Assembly (NCBI GenBank): GCA_015494035.1
Contig: WGBZ01000091.1
Location: 1 to 6,417 of the forward strand
DNA: 6,417 bases
Direction: 5' to 3'
Source: Lysobacterales bacterium
Lineage (GTDB): Bacteria; Pseudomonadota; Gammaproteobacteria; Xanthomonadales; Marinicellaceae
Shown here: positions 1-6,342 of the stretch, one piece after another
Position numbering within the stretch: the stretch's first letter is position 1
Layout: each line of letters starts with the position of its first letter
The notes under the pieces: generated by a model
Told to the model about the DNA's origin: nothing
What the model saw: only the letters and a program-made list of their open reading frames with translations
The model's database searches: none
Program-made: the position numbers and the translations under genes

Positions 1-367
1 GATCACGCACGCGATCCACCTGCTCCTTGATCAGCAACAGTTTTTCATCCAGGTCTTCGCCCTGCTTGAATTTCAATGTGATGTTGGCGCCATTGCTGCC
101 AGAAGAGCTACGAATACTCTTGATGCCACCAATGGTGGACAGGGATTCTTCCAACGGCCGCACGATATTTCGCTCCACCTCTTCGGGCGTGGCCAGCGGG
201 TAAGGCACATTGACATTAACAAAAGGCGCGTCAATGTCGGGGAAATATTCCAGGGGTAACAAGCGACCGGCGATCAGGCCAATGGTGAGCAATGACAGGA
301 ACATCATGATTACCGTCACCGGCCGGTTCAGCGCAAAATCGATCAAGGGATGTCGATGCTGTGCCAT
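1..367 (-). CDS. Second RND efflux permease, N-terminal fragment (3' end outside window)
   Basis: These are the first 122 codons of an inner-membrane RND (AcrB/MdtC-like, HAE1-type) proton-driven efflux permease; the rest runs off the window edge. Seen: an ATG at 367-365, the typical RND opening with a short cytoplasmic stretch ending in NRPVT (residues 14-18), TM1 at about residues 17-35 followed by LLPLEYFPDIDAPFVNVNVP, then the start of the first porter subdomain (TPEEVERNIVRPLEESLSTI, followed by the GGIKSI and SSSGSNGANITLKF segments). Residues around PDID and the EEVE...PLEE block are conserved throughout the family. The start lies one base after the TGA of the preceding permease (TGACATG) and I see no clear Shine-Dalgarno, so translation is probably coupled by termination-reinitiation. 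It differs clearly in sequence from the first permease, so this is not a recent tandem duplication. The substrate cannot be predicted. Confidence 0.93.
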   Translation of the reverse strand, partial: MAQHRHPLIDFALNRPVTVIMMFLSLLTIGLIAGRLLPLEYFPDIDAPFVNVNVPYPLATPEEVERNIVRPLEESLSTIGGIKSIRSSSGSNGANITLKFKQGEDLDEKLLLIKEQVDRVRD

Positions 368-368
368 G

Positions 369-3300
369 TCAGTTTTGTACCGCTTCGGGCGTGGCATCAT
401 GTCCGTCGGAGGTGGATGCCTCGCCCACCTGCTCCTGTTCGGTCAGGGAACCGGTCTGACGACTCAACAGGGAATAAACCACCGGAATCACCACCAGCGT
501 CAGGACCGTGGCCACCACCAGCCCGCCGATGACGGTAATGGCCATGGGCTGACGGATTTCCGCCCCGGACTGGTTGGCCTGACTCACCAGTGCCATGGGC
601 AGCAGGCCCAGCACGGTGGTGACGGTGGTCATCAAAATCGGTCGCAGCCGTTGCTTGCCGGCACACACAATGGCCTCGTGAGTGGAAAGCCCCTTGGCCT
701 GCAGTTGCTTTATCAGGTCAATCAGCACAATGGCGTTGTTGACCACGATCCCGGCCAACATAATCAGCCCGATAAAAACAATGACGCTCACCGGCGTTCC
801 GGTGAGGAACAAGGCCCAGATAACGCCCACCAGGGCCAGGGGGATGGTGAGCAGAATGACAAACGGATGCAGCAATGACTCAAACTGCGAAGCTAGCACC
901 ATATAAACCAGAAAAACCGCCAGCCCCAGGGCAAACAGCAAAGATCGATAGGACTGCTGCATGTCACGGTTTTGACCGGCCAGTTGCCAGTGAATGCCCG
1001 GATGCAAGGGCACCTCTTGCATGACATGTTGAATGTCAGCCGAGACCTCGGCCAGATCGCGGCTGTTGTCGAGGTCGGCACTGACCACCATGACCCGGTT
1101 CTGGTCGCGGCGCACAATGCGGCCTGGGCCTTCGCCCTGCTCCAGGGTAGCCACGCTGCCAAGGGTGATGGGAGTGTCCGATCCGGGGTTGATGATCAAC
1201 TGGCTCAGGTCATTGACCGACTGCCGCTGGTCATCCCGCGAACGCACCAGCAAATCGATTTTCTGATCCTGCCAGTGCACGCGTGTGTCGTTCTTGCCCC
1301 GAATGCGGTTCACCACCACATCAGCCACCTGCCGCACTTTCAGGCCCAGGGCCGCCAGTTTTTCCTGATCAAAACGAATCCGCACTTCCGGTTGTCCGCG
1401 CCGGACGCCGGAATCGATATTAACCAGCCCTGGCACGTCCTCAAGTCGCTGGGCCACGGTTTTTGCGTCCTGCCGCAATCGCTTCAGGTCATGACCTGAC
1501 AGTTCCACTTCCACTGGCCTGGCCAGTTCAAAAAATGTGCCGGAGGACAGATCCACATTCACTCCTGGCTGCTGCCGGAAGGCATTGATAGCCGCACGCG
1601 CCAGTTCGCTTTTGGCGACACCGGGTTTCAGCCGGAAAATCGCCTCGCCGGCATTCTCGCCACTCAATGTCGCCGAGGCATCCAGGCGATTGCCCTGCCC
1701 CGCGGTACCAAACACAAATTCAATATCCGACCGGTCGCGGAGCTGGTCGGAAACGGTTTTCAACACCGCATCAGTGGCTTCAATGGTCTGCCCTTCGGGC
1801 AGGCGGAAACTGACTTTCAAGCGGTTTTCATCCAGATCCGGAATCAGGTTCATACCCAGTTTCGGCAACAACAGCAAGCTGCCGGCCAGTATCGCAATGG
1901 CCAAGCCCAGCACTTTCAGCCGGTGGCGCAAGGCCCAGGGCAAGGCTTTCGCATAAACGACGGCGATGCGTTCCACCAGCCTTCCAACGGCACGGGAAGG
2001 ATAATAAAGTATCGCCTTGAGCGCGCCGGTCAGAGCTGCCTGGACACTGGCAAAAAACAGCACCACGGCATTGACCAGCCCATTGATAAGGCCACGACGG
2101 CCACGTCGCAGCACCGCCCCCAGCCGGGTTTTTGGCTGATAGGCAGGCCAGTCGTGGTTCGGGTTATCCGGTGTGTTCTGGCTGTGTAAGGATCGGGAAC
2201 CCTGTTGGGAGTTTTCAGGCAACACCGTCTCATCAGCAGGCGGACTTTGTTTTTTTGGTTCTTGTTTCGCCTGTGTTATTGCCCGGTTTCGGCGCGTACC
2301 CAGCGCTGATAGCATGGGGATCAACGTCAAGGCAATCAGCAGGGACACCAGCAAGGTAAAGGTGACAGTCAAGGCCTGGTCGCGAAACAGCTGGCCGGCA
2401 ATGCCTTGCACAAAGACCAGCGGAAAGAACACCGCCACGGTGGTCAGGGTGGAGGCAAAAATGGCCGCGCCGACTTCACGGGTGCCCTGTCGGACGGCTT
2501 CGGTACCTTTCACTCCTTCTTTGCGCTTGCTGGCAATGTTCTCCAGCACCACAATGCCATTATCCACCAACAGGCCGATGGCCAGGGCAATGCCGCCAAG
2601 GGACATGATGTTAAGGCTGATGTCGGACTGGTACATGAAAAAGAAACCAGCCACCACCGAAACCGGGATCAGGGTCGCAATAATCACGGTGGAACGCAGG
2701 TCGCGCAAAAACAGGTAAATCACCAACACCGCCAGCAGGCCGCCAAGCACGGCGGCATTGACCACATTATTGATGGCACTGGAGATAAACAGGGACTGAT
2801 CCTCAATCACCTGCAGTTTTGTGCCAGCAGGCAGTTGCTTTTGCAAGCGTGGCAATTGCGCCTTGATTTCGCTGGCCACCTGCACGGTGTTGGCATCGCC
2901 TTCCTTGTAAATGGCAATTTCAATGGCTTCGTTGCCGTTGAAGCGGTTGATGGCTTTGCGGTCCTTGTGGCTGCGCCGGATTTCGGCCACATCGCGCAAG
3001 CGGATGGGCACCCCGTCGCGGATGGCGATGATCAGGTTCTGGATGTCATCGAGGCTTTTGAACTGGTTCACCGTACGCACCAGAAATTGCTGGGTTCCCT
3101 GTCGGATCGCACCACCGGACAAATTGATGTTTTCCTGTTTCAGGCGTTGGGAAATTTCCGCCACGCTAAGACCCAGCCGGGCCAGCTTGTACTGATCCAC
3201 CAGAATCTGGATTTCCTCTTCCAGCCCGCCGGACACCTGTACCGCAGCCACCCCCGCAATGGGCTCAAGTTTTTTCTTCAGAATTTGTTCAGCAAATCGC

Positions 3301-3767
3301 CGTAAGGCTTTGAGGTCAGTGGATTTTTCCGTACTGGTCAAGGCCAGCCTCAGAATCGGTTCGCTGGCCGGGTTAAAGCGCAACAAGACCGGTTGCGTGG
3401 CTTCCAGCGGCAATTGCAGAATGCCCAGGCGGTCGCGCACGTCATAGGCCACCTGCTTCATGTCCGAATCCCAGCCGAACTCCAACCGCACATCGGCTTG
3501 GCCGGTGGTGGAGGTGGAATAAATGCGCTTGAGCCCCTTGACCACCCCCAGGTTTTCTTCCAGCGGGCGGGTCAGCAGGGTTTCCACTTCTTCCGGACCG
3601 GCACCGGTCAGTTCCGAACGCACGGTCACTGTGGGGTATTCCAGATTCGGCAAAAGGGTGAAGCGCATTTCGCTCAAGGCAATGACGCCAAACAGCATCA
3701 AAGTGATGGCCAGCATGGCAATGGTCACGGGTCGCTTGAGCGAAAAATCAACCAGGCCTTTAATCAT
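369..3767 (-). CDS. First RND efflux permease (AcrB/MdtB-like) with enlarged central cytoplasmic region
   Basis: This is an inner-membrane, proton-coupled drug/solute exporter of the RND superfamily, about 1132 aa from the ATG at 3767 against roughly 1020-1050 aa for usual family members. Numbered from the alternative TTG at 3773 (two residues longer), it shows TM1 at about 15-35, porter domain 45-330, TM2-TM6 at about 335-490, TM7 at about 619-640, second porter domain 645-940 and TM8-TM12 at about 943-1103. TM4 carries LLVDNGIVVLEN (D404, N405) where AcrB has two aspartates. TM10 carries GIVVNNAIVLID (N1012) where AcrB has its relay lysine. RLRPILMTT at 1042-1050 keeps the TM11 threonine. 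Residues about 491-600 form an extended cytoplasmic region: a polar Gln/Ser/Pro-rich stretch, then a basic patch and a hydrophobic helix. The ATG overlaps the adaptor stop by 8 nt (ATGATTAA) and the upstream sequence has no good Shine-Dalgarno, so translational coupling is likely. ATG is preferred because RND proteins begin just before the F-x-x-x-RPV motif. The C-terminal tail is acidic and polar. Confidence 0.95.
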   Translation of the reverse strand: MIKGLVDFSLKRPVTIAMLAITLMLFGVIALSEMRFTLLPNLEYPTVTVRSELTGAGPEEVETLLTRPLEENLGVVKGLKRIYSTSTTGQADVRLEFGWDSDMKQVAYDVRDRLGILQLPLEATQPVLLRFNPASEPILRLALTSTEKSTDLKALRRFAEQILKKKLEPIAGVAAVQVSGGLEEEIQILVDQYKLARLGLSVAEISQRLKQENINLSGGAIRQGTQQFLVRTVNQFKSLDDIQNLIIAIRDGVPIRLRDVAEIRRSHKDRKAINRFNGNEAIEIAIYKEGDANTVQVASEIKAQLPRLQKQLPAGTKLQVIEDQSLFISSAINNVVNAAVLGGLLAVLVIYLFLRDLRSTVIIATLIPVSVVAGFFFMYQSDISLNIMSLGGIALAIGLLVDNGIVVLENIASKRKEGVKGTEAVRQGTREVGAAIFASTLTTVAVFFPLVFVQGIAGQLFRDQALTVTFTLLVSLLIALTLIPMLSALGTRRNRAITQAKQEPKKQSPPADETVLPENSQQGSRSLHSQNTPDNPNHDWPAYQPKTRLGAVLRRGRRGLINGLVNAVVLFFASVQAALTGALKAILYYPSRAVGRLVERIAVVYAKALPWALRHRLKVLGLAIAILAGSLLLLPKLGMNLIPDLDENRLKVSFRLPEGQTIEATDAVLKTVSDQLRDRSDIEFVFGTAGQGNRLDASATLSGENAGEAIFRLKPGVAKSELARAAINAFRQQPGVNVDLSSGTFFELARPVEVELSGHDLKRLRQDAKTVAQRLEDVPGLVNIDSGVRRGQPEVRIRFDQEKLAALGLKVRQVADVVVNRIRGKNDTRVHWQDQKIDLLVRSRDDQRQSVNDLSQLIINPGSDTPITLGSVATLEQGEGPGRIVRRDQNRVMVVSADLDNSRDLAEVSADIQHVMQEVPLHPGIHWQLAGQNRDMQQSYRSLLFALGLAVFLVYMVLASQFESLLHPFVILLTIPLALVGVIWALFLTGTPVSVIVFIGLIMLAGIVVNNAIVLIDLIKQLQAKGLSTHEAIVCAGKQRLRPILMTTVTTVLGLLPMALVSQANQSGAEIRQPMAITVIGGLVVATVLTLVVIPVVYSLLSRQTGSLTEQEQVGEASTSDGHDATPEAVQN

Positions 3768-5037
3768 AGTCAATCACGTGAATGCGGGCATCGGGGCTGA
3801 GGTTGTTCTTGCCAGTGGTGACCACTTCATCACCGGGGCGCAAGCCCTCCAGCACCTCGATGCTGTCGGGCATTTCGTAACCGGTGCGAATCACTTGTTT
3901 GCTCACTCCATCGCCGTCCACTTTCCACACAAAGGTGGTCTGGTCTTCTCGGATAAATGCGTTTTTATCCACCAGCACGGCGTCCGGGTGCTGGTCGTAC
4001 ACAATGGCCACACGCGCAAACAGGCCCGGGCGCAAACCTACCTGGGGGCTGGGTATGGCCAAAGTAACGGCAAAGGTGCCGGTTTTTTCATCCACCGCCG
4101 GGCTGACACGCAACACCTGCGCGGCCACTTCGGCATTATCCAGCGCATCGATGCGCAGGCGAGCCGGCAAGCCGGTGCGTATTTTCTGCAACTGCATCTC
4201 CGGTACATTCACCACGGCTTGAAGGGAGTCAAAATCCACTACTTTGAAGGCTTTTTCTCCGTTCTGTACCAGGCTGCCGGCTTTGATAAAACGCTTGACC
4301 AGCGTGCCATCAATGGGGCTTTTTATGCGCGTGTTGTCAAAATCCAGCTGTGCCTGATCCAGCAGCGACTTCAGCACCCGTGTTTCGTATTTCAGGTTAC
4401 TGACTGACTCGGCATTGGCCAGTCCCTTGGCCAGCAGTTTTTTGGAACGCTCCCAGTTATTGCGGGTTTTTTCGTAATTGGCTCGCGCCTGTTGCAGGCG
4501 CAGTCGCTGTTGATCGGACTCCAGCACGGCCAGCACCTGGCCTTTTTTGACCCGATCACCGGCCTCGGCGCGAATTTCTTCCACCACGCCGGTGGCCTTG
4601 GGGCTGACCTCCGCTTCCCTGTCGGCTTGCAACACCGCGGTGCTGTTGAATACTGCCTGGGCAGCCCCTGTGCGCGCTTTGGCCGTTTCCACGTTGTACA
4701 CCAGTTCTTTGTCATCTGGCTCCTGACCGTCTTTCTGATCAGCCACCCCTTTTTTCGCCTTGTCACGCGCCTGGGTGTGCTTTTTCCGGTGTGCCTGACC
4801 GGATTTTTTGCTGACAGTCGCAGCAGAGGTGTTCTTGTCGGTGCTCTCGGCTGCCTTGTCCACCGCGCCACCCTGGCAGGCTGACAGGCCAGTGATCAAC
4901 ACAGCCAAAAGCAATCCCTGACAAAGCCGACTGCCGATGCCTGGTGTCAGAGTGCACCCATGTCGGCGAGTCAAAACCGGCCCGGTCACAGCGGCCTGCG
5001 GGATTGTTTTCTGTTTTCCTGAATTTCCTGCTTTCAA
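3760..5037 (-). CDS. Lipoprotein periplasmic adaptor (membrane fusion protein) of RND pump
   Basis: This is the periplasmic adaptor that would link the RND permeases to an outer-membrane channel. Seen, on 425 aa: a hydrophobic segment at 41-53 ending in the lipobox LSAC, with C54 as the predicted lipidated cysteine. A Lys/Asp-rich linker follows at about 57-112. Next are a first barrel-sandwich half at about 139-172 (SPKATGVVEEIRAEAGDRVKKG), a helical hairpin at about 173-237, the second lipoyl half (IKSPIDGTLVKRFIKAGSLV, 238-257), a beta-barrel domain from about 265 to 345 and a membrane-proximal domain to the end (EVLEGLRPGDEVVTTG). The order matches AcrA/MexA-family proteins. The start is TTG: there is no in-frame ATG before the lipobox (first internal Met is residue 281), and AAGGAG sits 6 nt upstream of TTG 5037. 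The pre-lipobox region is unusually long for a lipoprotein signal. Its stop overlaps the start of the first permease, which places it first in a pump operon. Confidence 0.95.
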   Translation of the reverse strand: MKAGNSGKQKTIPQAAVTGPVLTRRHGCTLTPGIGSRLCQGLLLAVLITGLSACQGGAVDKAAESTDKNTSAATVSKKSGQAHRKKHTQARDKAKKGVADQKDGQEPDDKELVYNVETAKARTGAAQAVFNSTAVLQADREAEVSPKATGVVEEIRAEAGDRVKKGQVLAVLESDQQRLRLQQARANYEKTRNNWERSKKLLAKGLANAESVSNLKYETRVLKSLLDQAQLDFDNTRIKSPIDGTLVKRFIKAGSLVQNGEKAFKVVDFDSLQAVVNVPEMQLQKIRTGLPARLRIDALDNAEVAAQVLRVSPAVDEKTGTFAVTLAIPSPQVGLRPGLFARVAIVYDQHPDAVLVDKNAFIREDQTTFVWKVDGDGVSKQVIRTGYEMPDSIEVLEGLRPGDEVVTTGKNNLSPDARIHVIDYD

Positions 5038-5043
5038 AACGAG

Positions 5044-5049
5044 CTCCTT
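5044..5049 (-). promoter_or_regulatory. Shine-Dalgarno that fixes the adaptor's TTG start
   Basis: On the minus strand this reads AAGGAG, followed by 6 nt (CTCGTT) and then TTG. It is the best ribosome binding site in the window and the main reason to accept a TTG initiation codon for the adaptor, because no ATG or GTG in frame lies nearby upstream. Confidence 0.8.
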
Positions 5050-5061
5050 GTGGGGCGTTAG

Positions 5062-5082
5062 CTGACCGAAAAATACGGTCAG
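5062..5082. promoter_or_regulatory. Perfect inverted repeat, probable repressor operator of the efflux operon
   Basis: CTGACCG (5062-5068) and CGGTCAG (5076-5082) are perfect reverse complements separated by a 7-nt A/T loop (AAAAATA). It is the clearest dyad in the intergenic region and ends 12 nt upstream of the adaptor's Shine-Dalgarno. Size, symmetry and position fit the operator of a homodimeric repressor of the TetR type, which commonly controls RND operons; that assignment is inference, and no regulator gene is in the window. As RNA it would fold a 7-bp stem with a U-rich loop, but no U-tract follows, so it is not an intrinsic terminator. Confidence 0.5.
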
Positions 5083-5097
5083 TAAAATACATGAAAA
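5070..5097 (-). promoter_or_regulatory. Candidate promoter of the efflux operon
   Basis: On the minus strand, TTTTCA (5097-5092) and TATTTT (5075-5070) are separated by 16 nt. Each matches a sigma-70 hexamer at four of six positions. The -10 would sit in the loop of the inverted repeat, so a bound repressor would block it. The match is weak. An alternative -35 (CTGACA, 5146-5141) with TAATAA (5124-5119) lies further upstream and would put the inverted repeat in the leader. Confidence 0.25.
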
Positions 5098-5204
5098 AAA
5101 TTGCCTATATAGCGTTGTTTATTAGCCTTTATCTGATTGTTGTCAGCAAGTGGGCACGGGTTTTCCAATGCCACCGATTCTACACAGCTGACCTGACGGA
5201 CTGA
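5091..5204 (+). CDS. Possible 37-aa small membrane protein (doubtful)
   Basis: A short frame opens at ATG 5091 and ends at TGA 5202-5204 in the intergenic space, divergent from the efflux operon. The product starts MKK, has a hydrophobic run IAYIALFISLYLIVVS (residues 4-19), then a short polar tail KWARVFQCHRFYTADLTD. That layout resembles a single-pass small membrane protein, and this is the only stretch where a plus-strand frame is not antisense to a real gene. Against it: no Shine-Dalgarno, no convincing plus-strand promoter, and overlap with the candidate promoter of the minus-strand operon. AT-rich promoter DNA often yields hydrophobic translations by chance. Confidence 0.15.
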   Translation: MKKIAYIALFISLYLIVVSKWARVFQCHRFYTADLTD

Positions 5205-5262
5205 ATAGGCCGGTAGTCACCATCTGATGCTGCTATTAACTTCCCTTCTGGCCATGTGACTT

Positions 5263-6342
5263 TTAGGTCTCATTACCGACACTGGCCTCAAGCCAGGCGA
5301 ACAAATCCCTGGCAAAGCACGCCATGCTCGGATACCTGTGAGAACGCCTGATATCCAATGCACGGGCAATAATGTGCTTCAGGCCTGGTTGCAGAGGGGA
5401 ACGGCACAGCAGGCGCCGGACGTACTGTTCATCATTTAAAGGGGAGTAACTGCTGGGCGTAAACTGGGGCAAAGGGGGTTCTCCCGTGAGGGCATGCAAC
5501 AGCGTGGCACCAAGGATGAACACATCCACCTGTGGCGTAACGGGTTCGCCCAATATTTGCTCTGGCGCGGCGATGAAAGGCGTATAGGCCGGTGTGTTGG
5601 AGGCATTGATGGGTTGATAAAACGAAGCAATCCCGAAATCAATGATTTTTACCTCACCACGCGGGTTGACCAGAATATTACCGGCCTTCAGGTCATTATG
5701 CACGATGCCTGCCATATGCACCGTTTGCATGGCCTGAGCCACTTGCAGCACCACCTGAATAACCCGCTGCGGGGAGCGATTAACATCGCGCGCATAGGCA
5801 TCCAGTGGTTTGGCCTCAGGAACGTATTCCAGGGCCAGGTAGAAGCCATTCTGATGACCCTTTTCATCTTCACATTCACCACTTGACAGGCAGGCGACCA
5901 CTAACGGGTGTGTGATGTGCTGCAAAGCCTGCCTTTCCTGTCGATAAAGAGTTGCCGCAAATTCCCCGGCATAAGCTGGCAAGAACAGCTTGATCGCCAC
6001 TTTCTTGTTCTCGCACCGCTTGTGGTGGGCCAGATAAACCGCGGACAGCCCACCCACACCAATCAGGCTTTCCAGTACATAGTGGCCCAGTCGCTGGCCC
6101 TGCCAACGGGTCACGCCCTGAATAACATCAGTCCAGGCACCGGATTCAATATTCTTGAACAGGGTTTGCTGCTGGTTTGCCGCCTTTAACAACCGCACAA
6201 CGCAATGGCGCACTGCAGGACTGATGGTGTGGCTCTGTGCGTCCAGTACCTGCATTGCCTCGCTGTGCGGAAGGTACAACAGTGGCTCGGCCAGCGCGGC
6301 AGCCGCCTTCCAGTGGGCGTCATTGAGGGGCTTCTTTTTCAC
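5263..6342 (-). CDS. Soluble Hanks-type Ser/Thr protein kinase, non-RD (HND) catalytic loop
   Basis: This is a eukaryotic-like protein kinase of 359 aa, expected to phosphorylate Ser/Thr residues in the cytoplasm. Residues 8-65 form a helical N-terminal module (HW at 10-11, LLYLPHSEAMQVLDA, then SPAVRHCVVRLLKAA). The kinase domain runs from about 87 to 352: glycine loop GVGGLSAVY (95-103), VAIK with K118, a likely helix-C Glu in RQERQAL (E136), catalytic loop HNDLKAGNIL (215-224; D217, K219, N222), DFG at 235-237, APE at 259-261 and DVFILG at 273-278. All core catalytic residues are present, so it should be active, but the usual Arg of HRD is Asn216 and the third glycine of the loop is Ser100. 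No transmembrane segment or extracellular sensor domain follows; the protein ends just after the kinase fold. The start is GTG 6342, fixed by an in-frame TAG six bases upstream. It overlaps the preceding stop by 4 nt (GTGA), so it is probably coupled to that gene. A 225-nt gap separates it from the pump operon. Confidence 0.93.
   Translation of the reverse strand: MKKKPLNDAHWKAAAALAEPLLYLPHSEAMQVLDAQSHTISPAVRHCVVRLLKAANQQQTLFKNIESGAWTDVIQGVTRWQGQRLGHYVLESLIGVGGLSAVYLAHHKRCENKKVAIKLFLPAYAGEFAATLYRQERQALQHITHPLVVACLSSGECEDEKGHQNGFYLALEYVPEAKPLDAYARDVNRSPQRVIQVVLQVAQAMQTVHMAGIVHNDLKAGNILVNPRGEVKIIDFGIASFYQPINASNTPAYTPFIAAPEQILGEPVTPQVDVFILGATLLHALTGEPPLPQFTPSSYSPLNDEQYVRRLLCRSPLQPGLKHIIARALDIRRSHRYPSMACFARDLFAWLEASVGNET

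Noticed and set aside
210..878. Plus-strand open frame of 222 codons at the junction of the two permeases
   Set aside because: It is antisense to the conserved termini of both permeases. The translation is low-complexity (Gln, His, Gly) without any motif.
2406..3305. Plus-strand open frame of 299 codons opposite permease 1
   Set aside because: It is antisense to a well-conserved RND gene. Its translation is rich in His, Gln and Gly with no recognisable domain, as expected of a shadow frame in GC-rich coding DNA.
3768..3773. TTG at 3773 as the start of permease 1
   Set aside because: It would add only two residues. The ATG at 3767 overlaps the adaptor stop in the typical coupled arrangement and gives the usual RND N-terminus.
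3523..4407. Plus-strand open frame of 294 codons opposite the adaptor and permease start
   Set aside because: It lies across two real minus-strand genes with clear protein homology, has no Shine-Dalgarno or domain, and its composition is that of an antisense frame.
4990..5037. Twin-arginine (Tat) signal in the adaptor N-terminus
   Set aside because: There is an RR pair at residues 24-25, but the following residues (HGC) do not match the Tat consensus, and the hydrophobic core ends in a clear lipobox compatible with Sec export.
5216..5260. Possible terminator after the kinase (GTCAC at 5216-5220 and GTGAC at 5256-5260)
   Set aside because: The arms are only about 5 bp with a loop near 35 nt and no U-tract follows in the minus-strand direction, so it is not a credible intrinsic terminator.
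5494..5886. Plus-strand open frame of 130 codons opposite the kinase
   Set aside because: It is the reverse complement of the kinase catalytic core, whose motifs are intact; no independent support.
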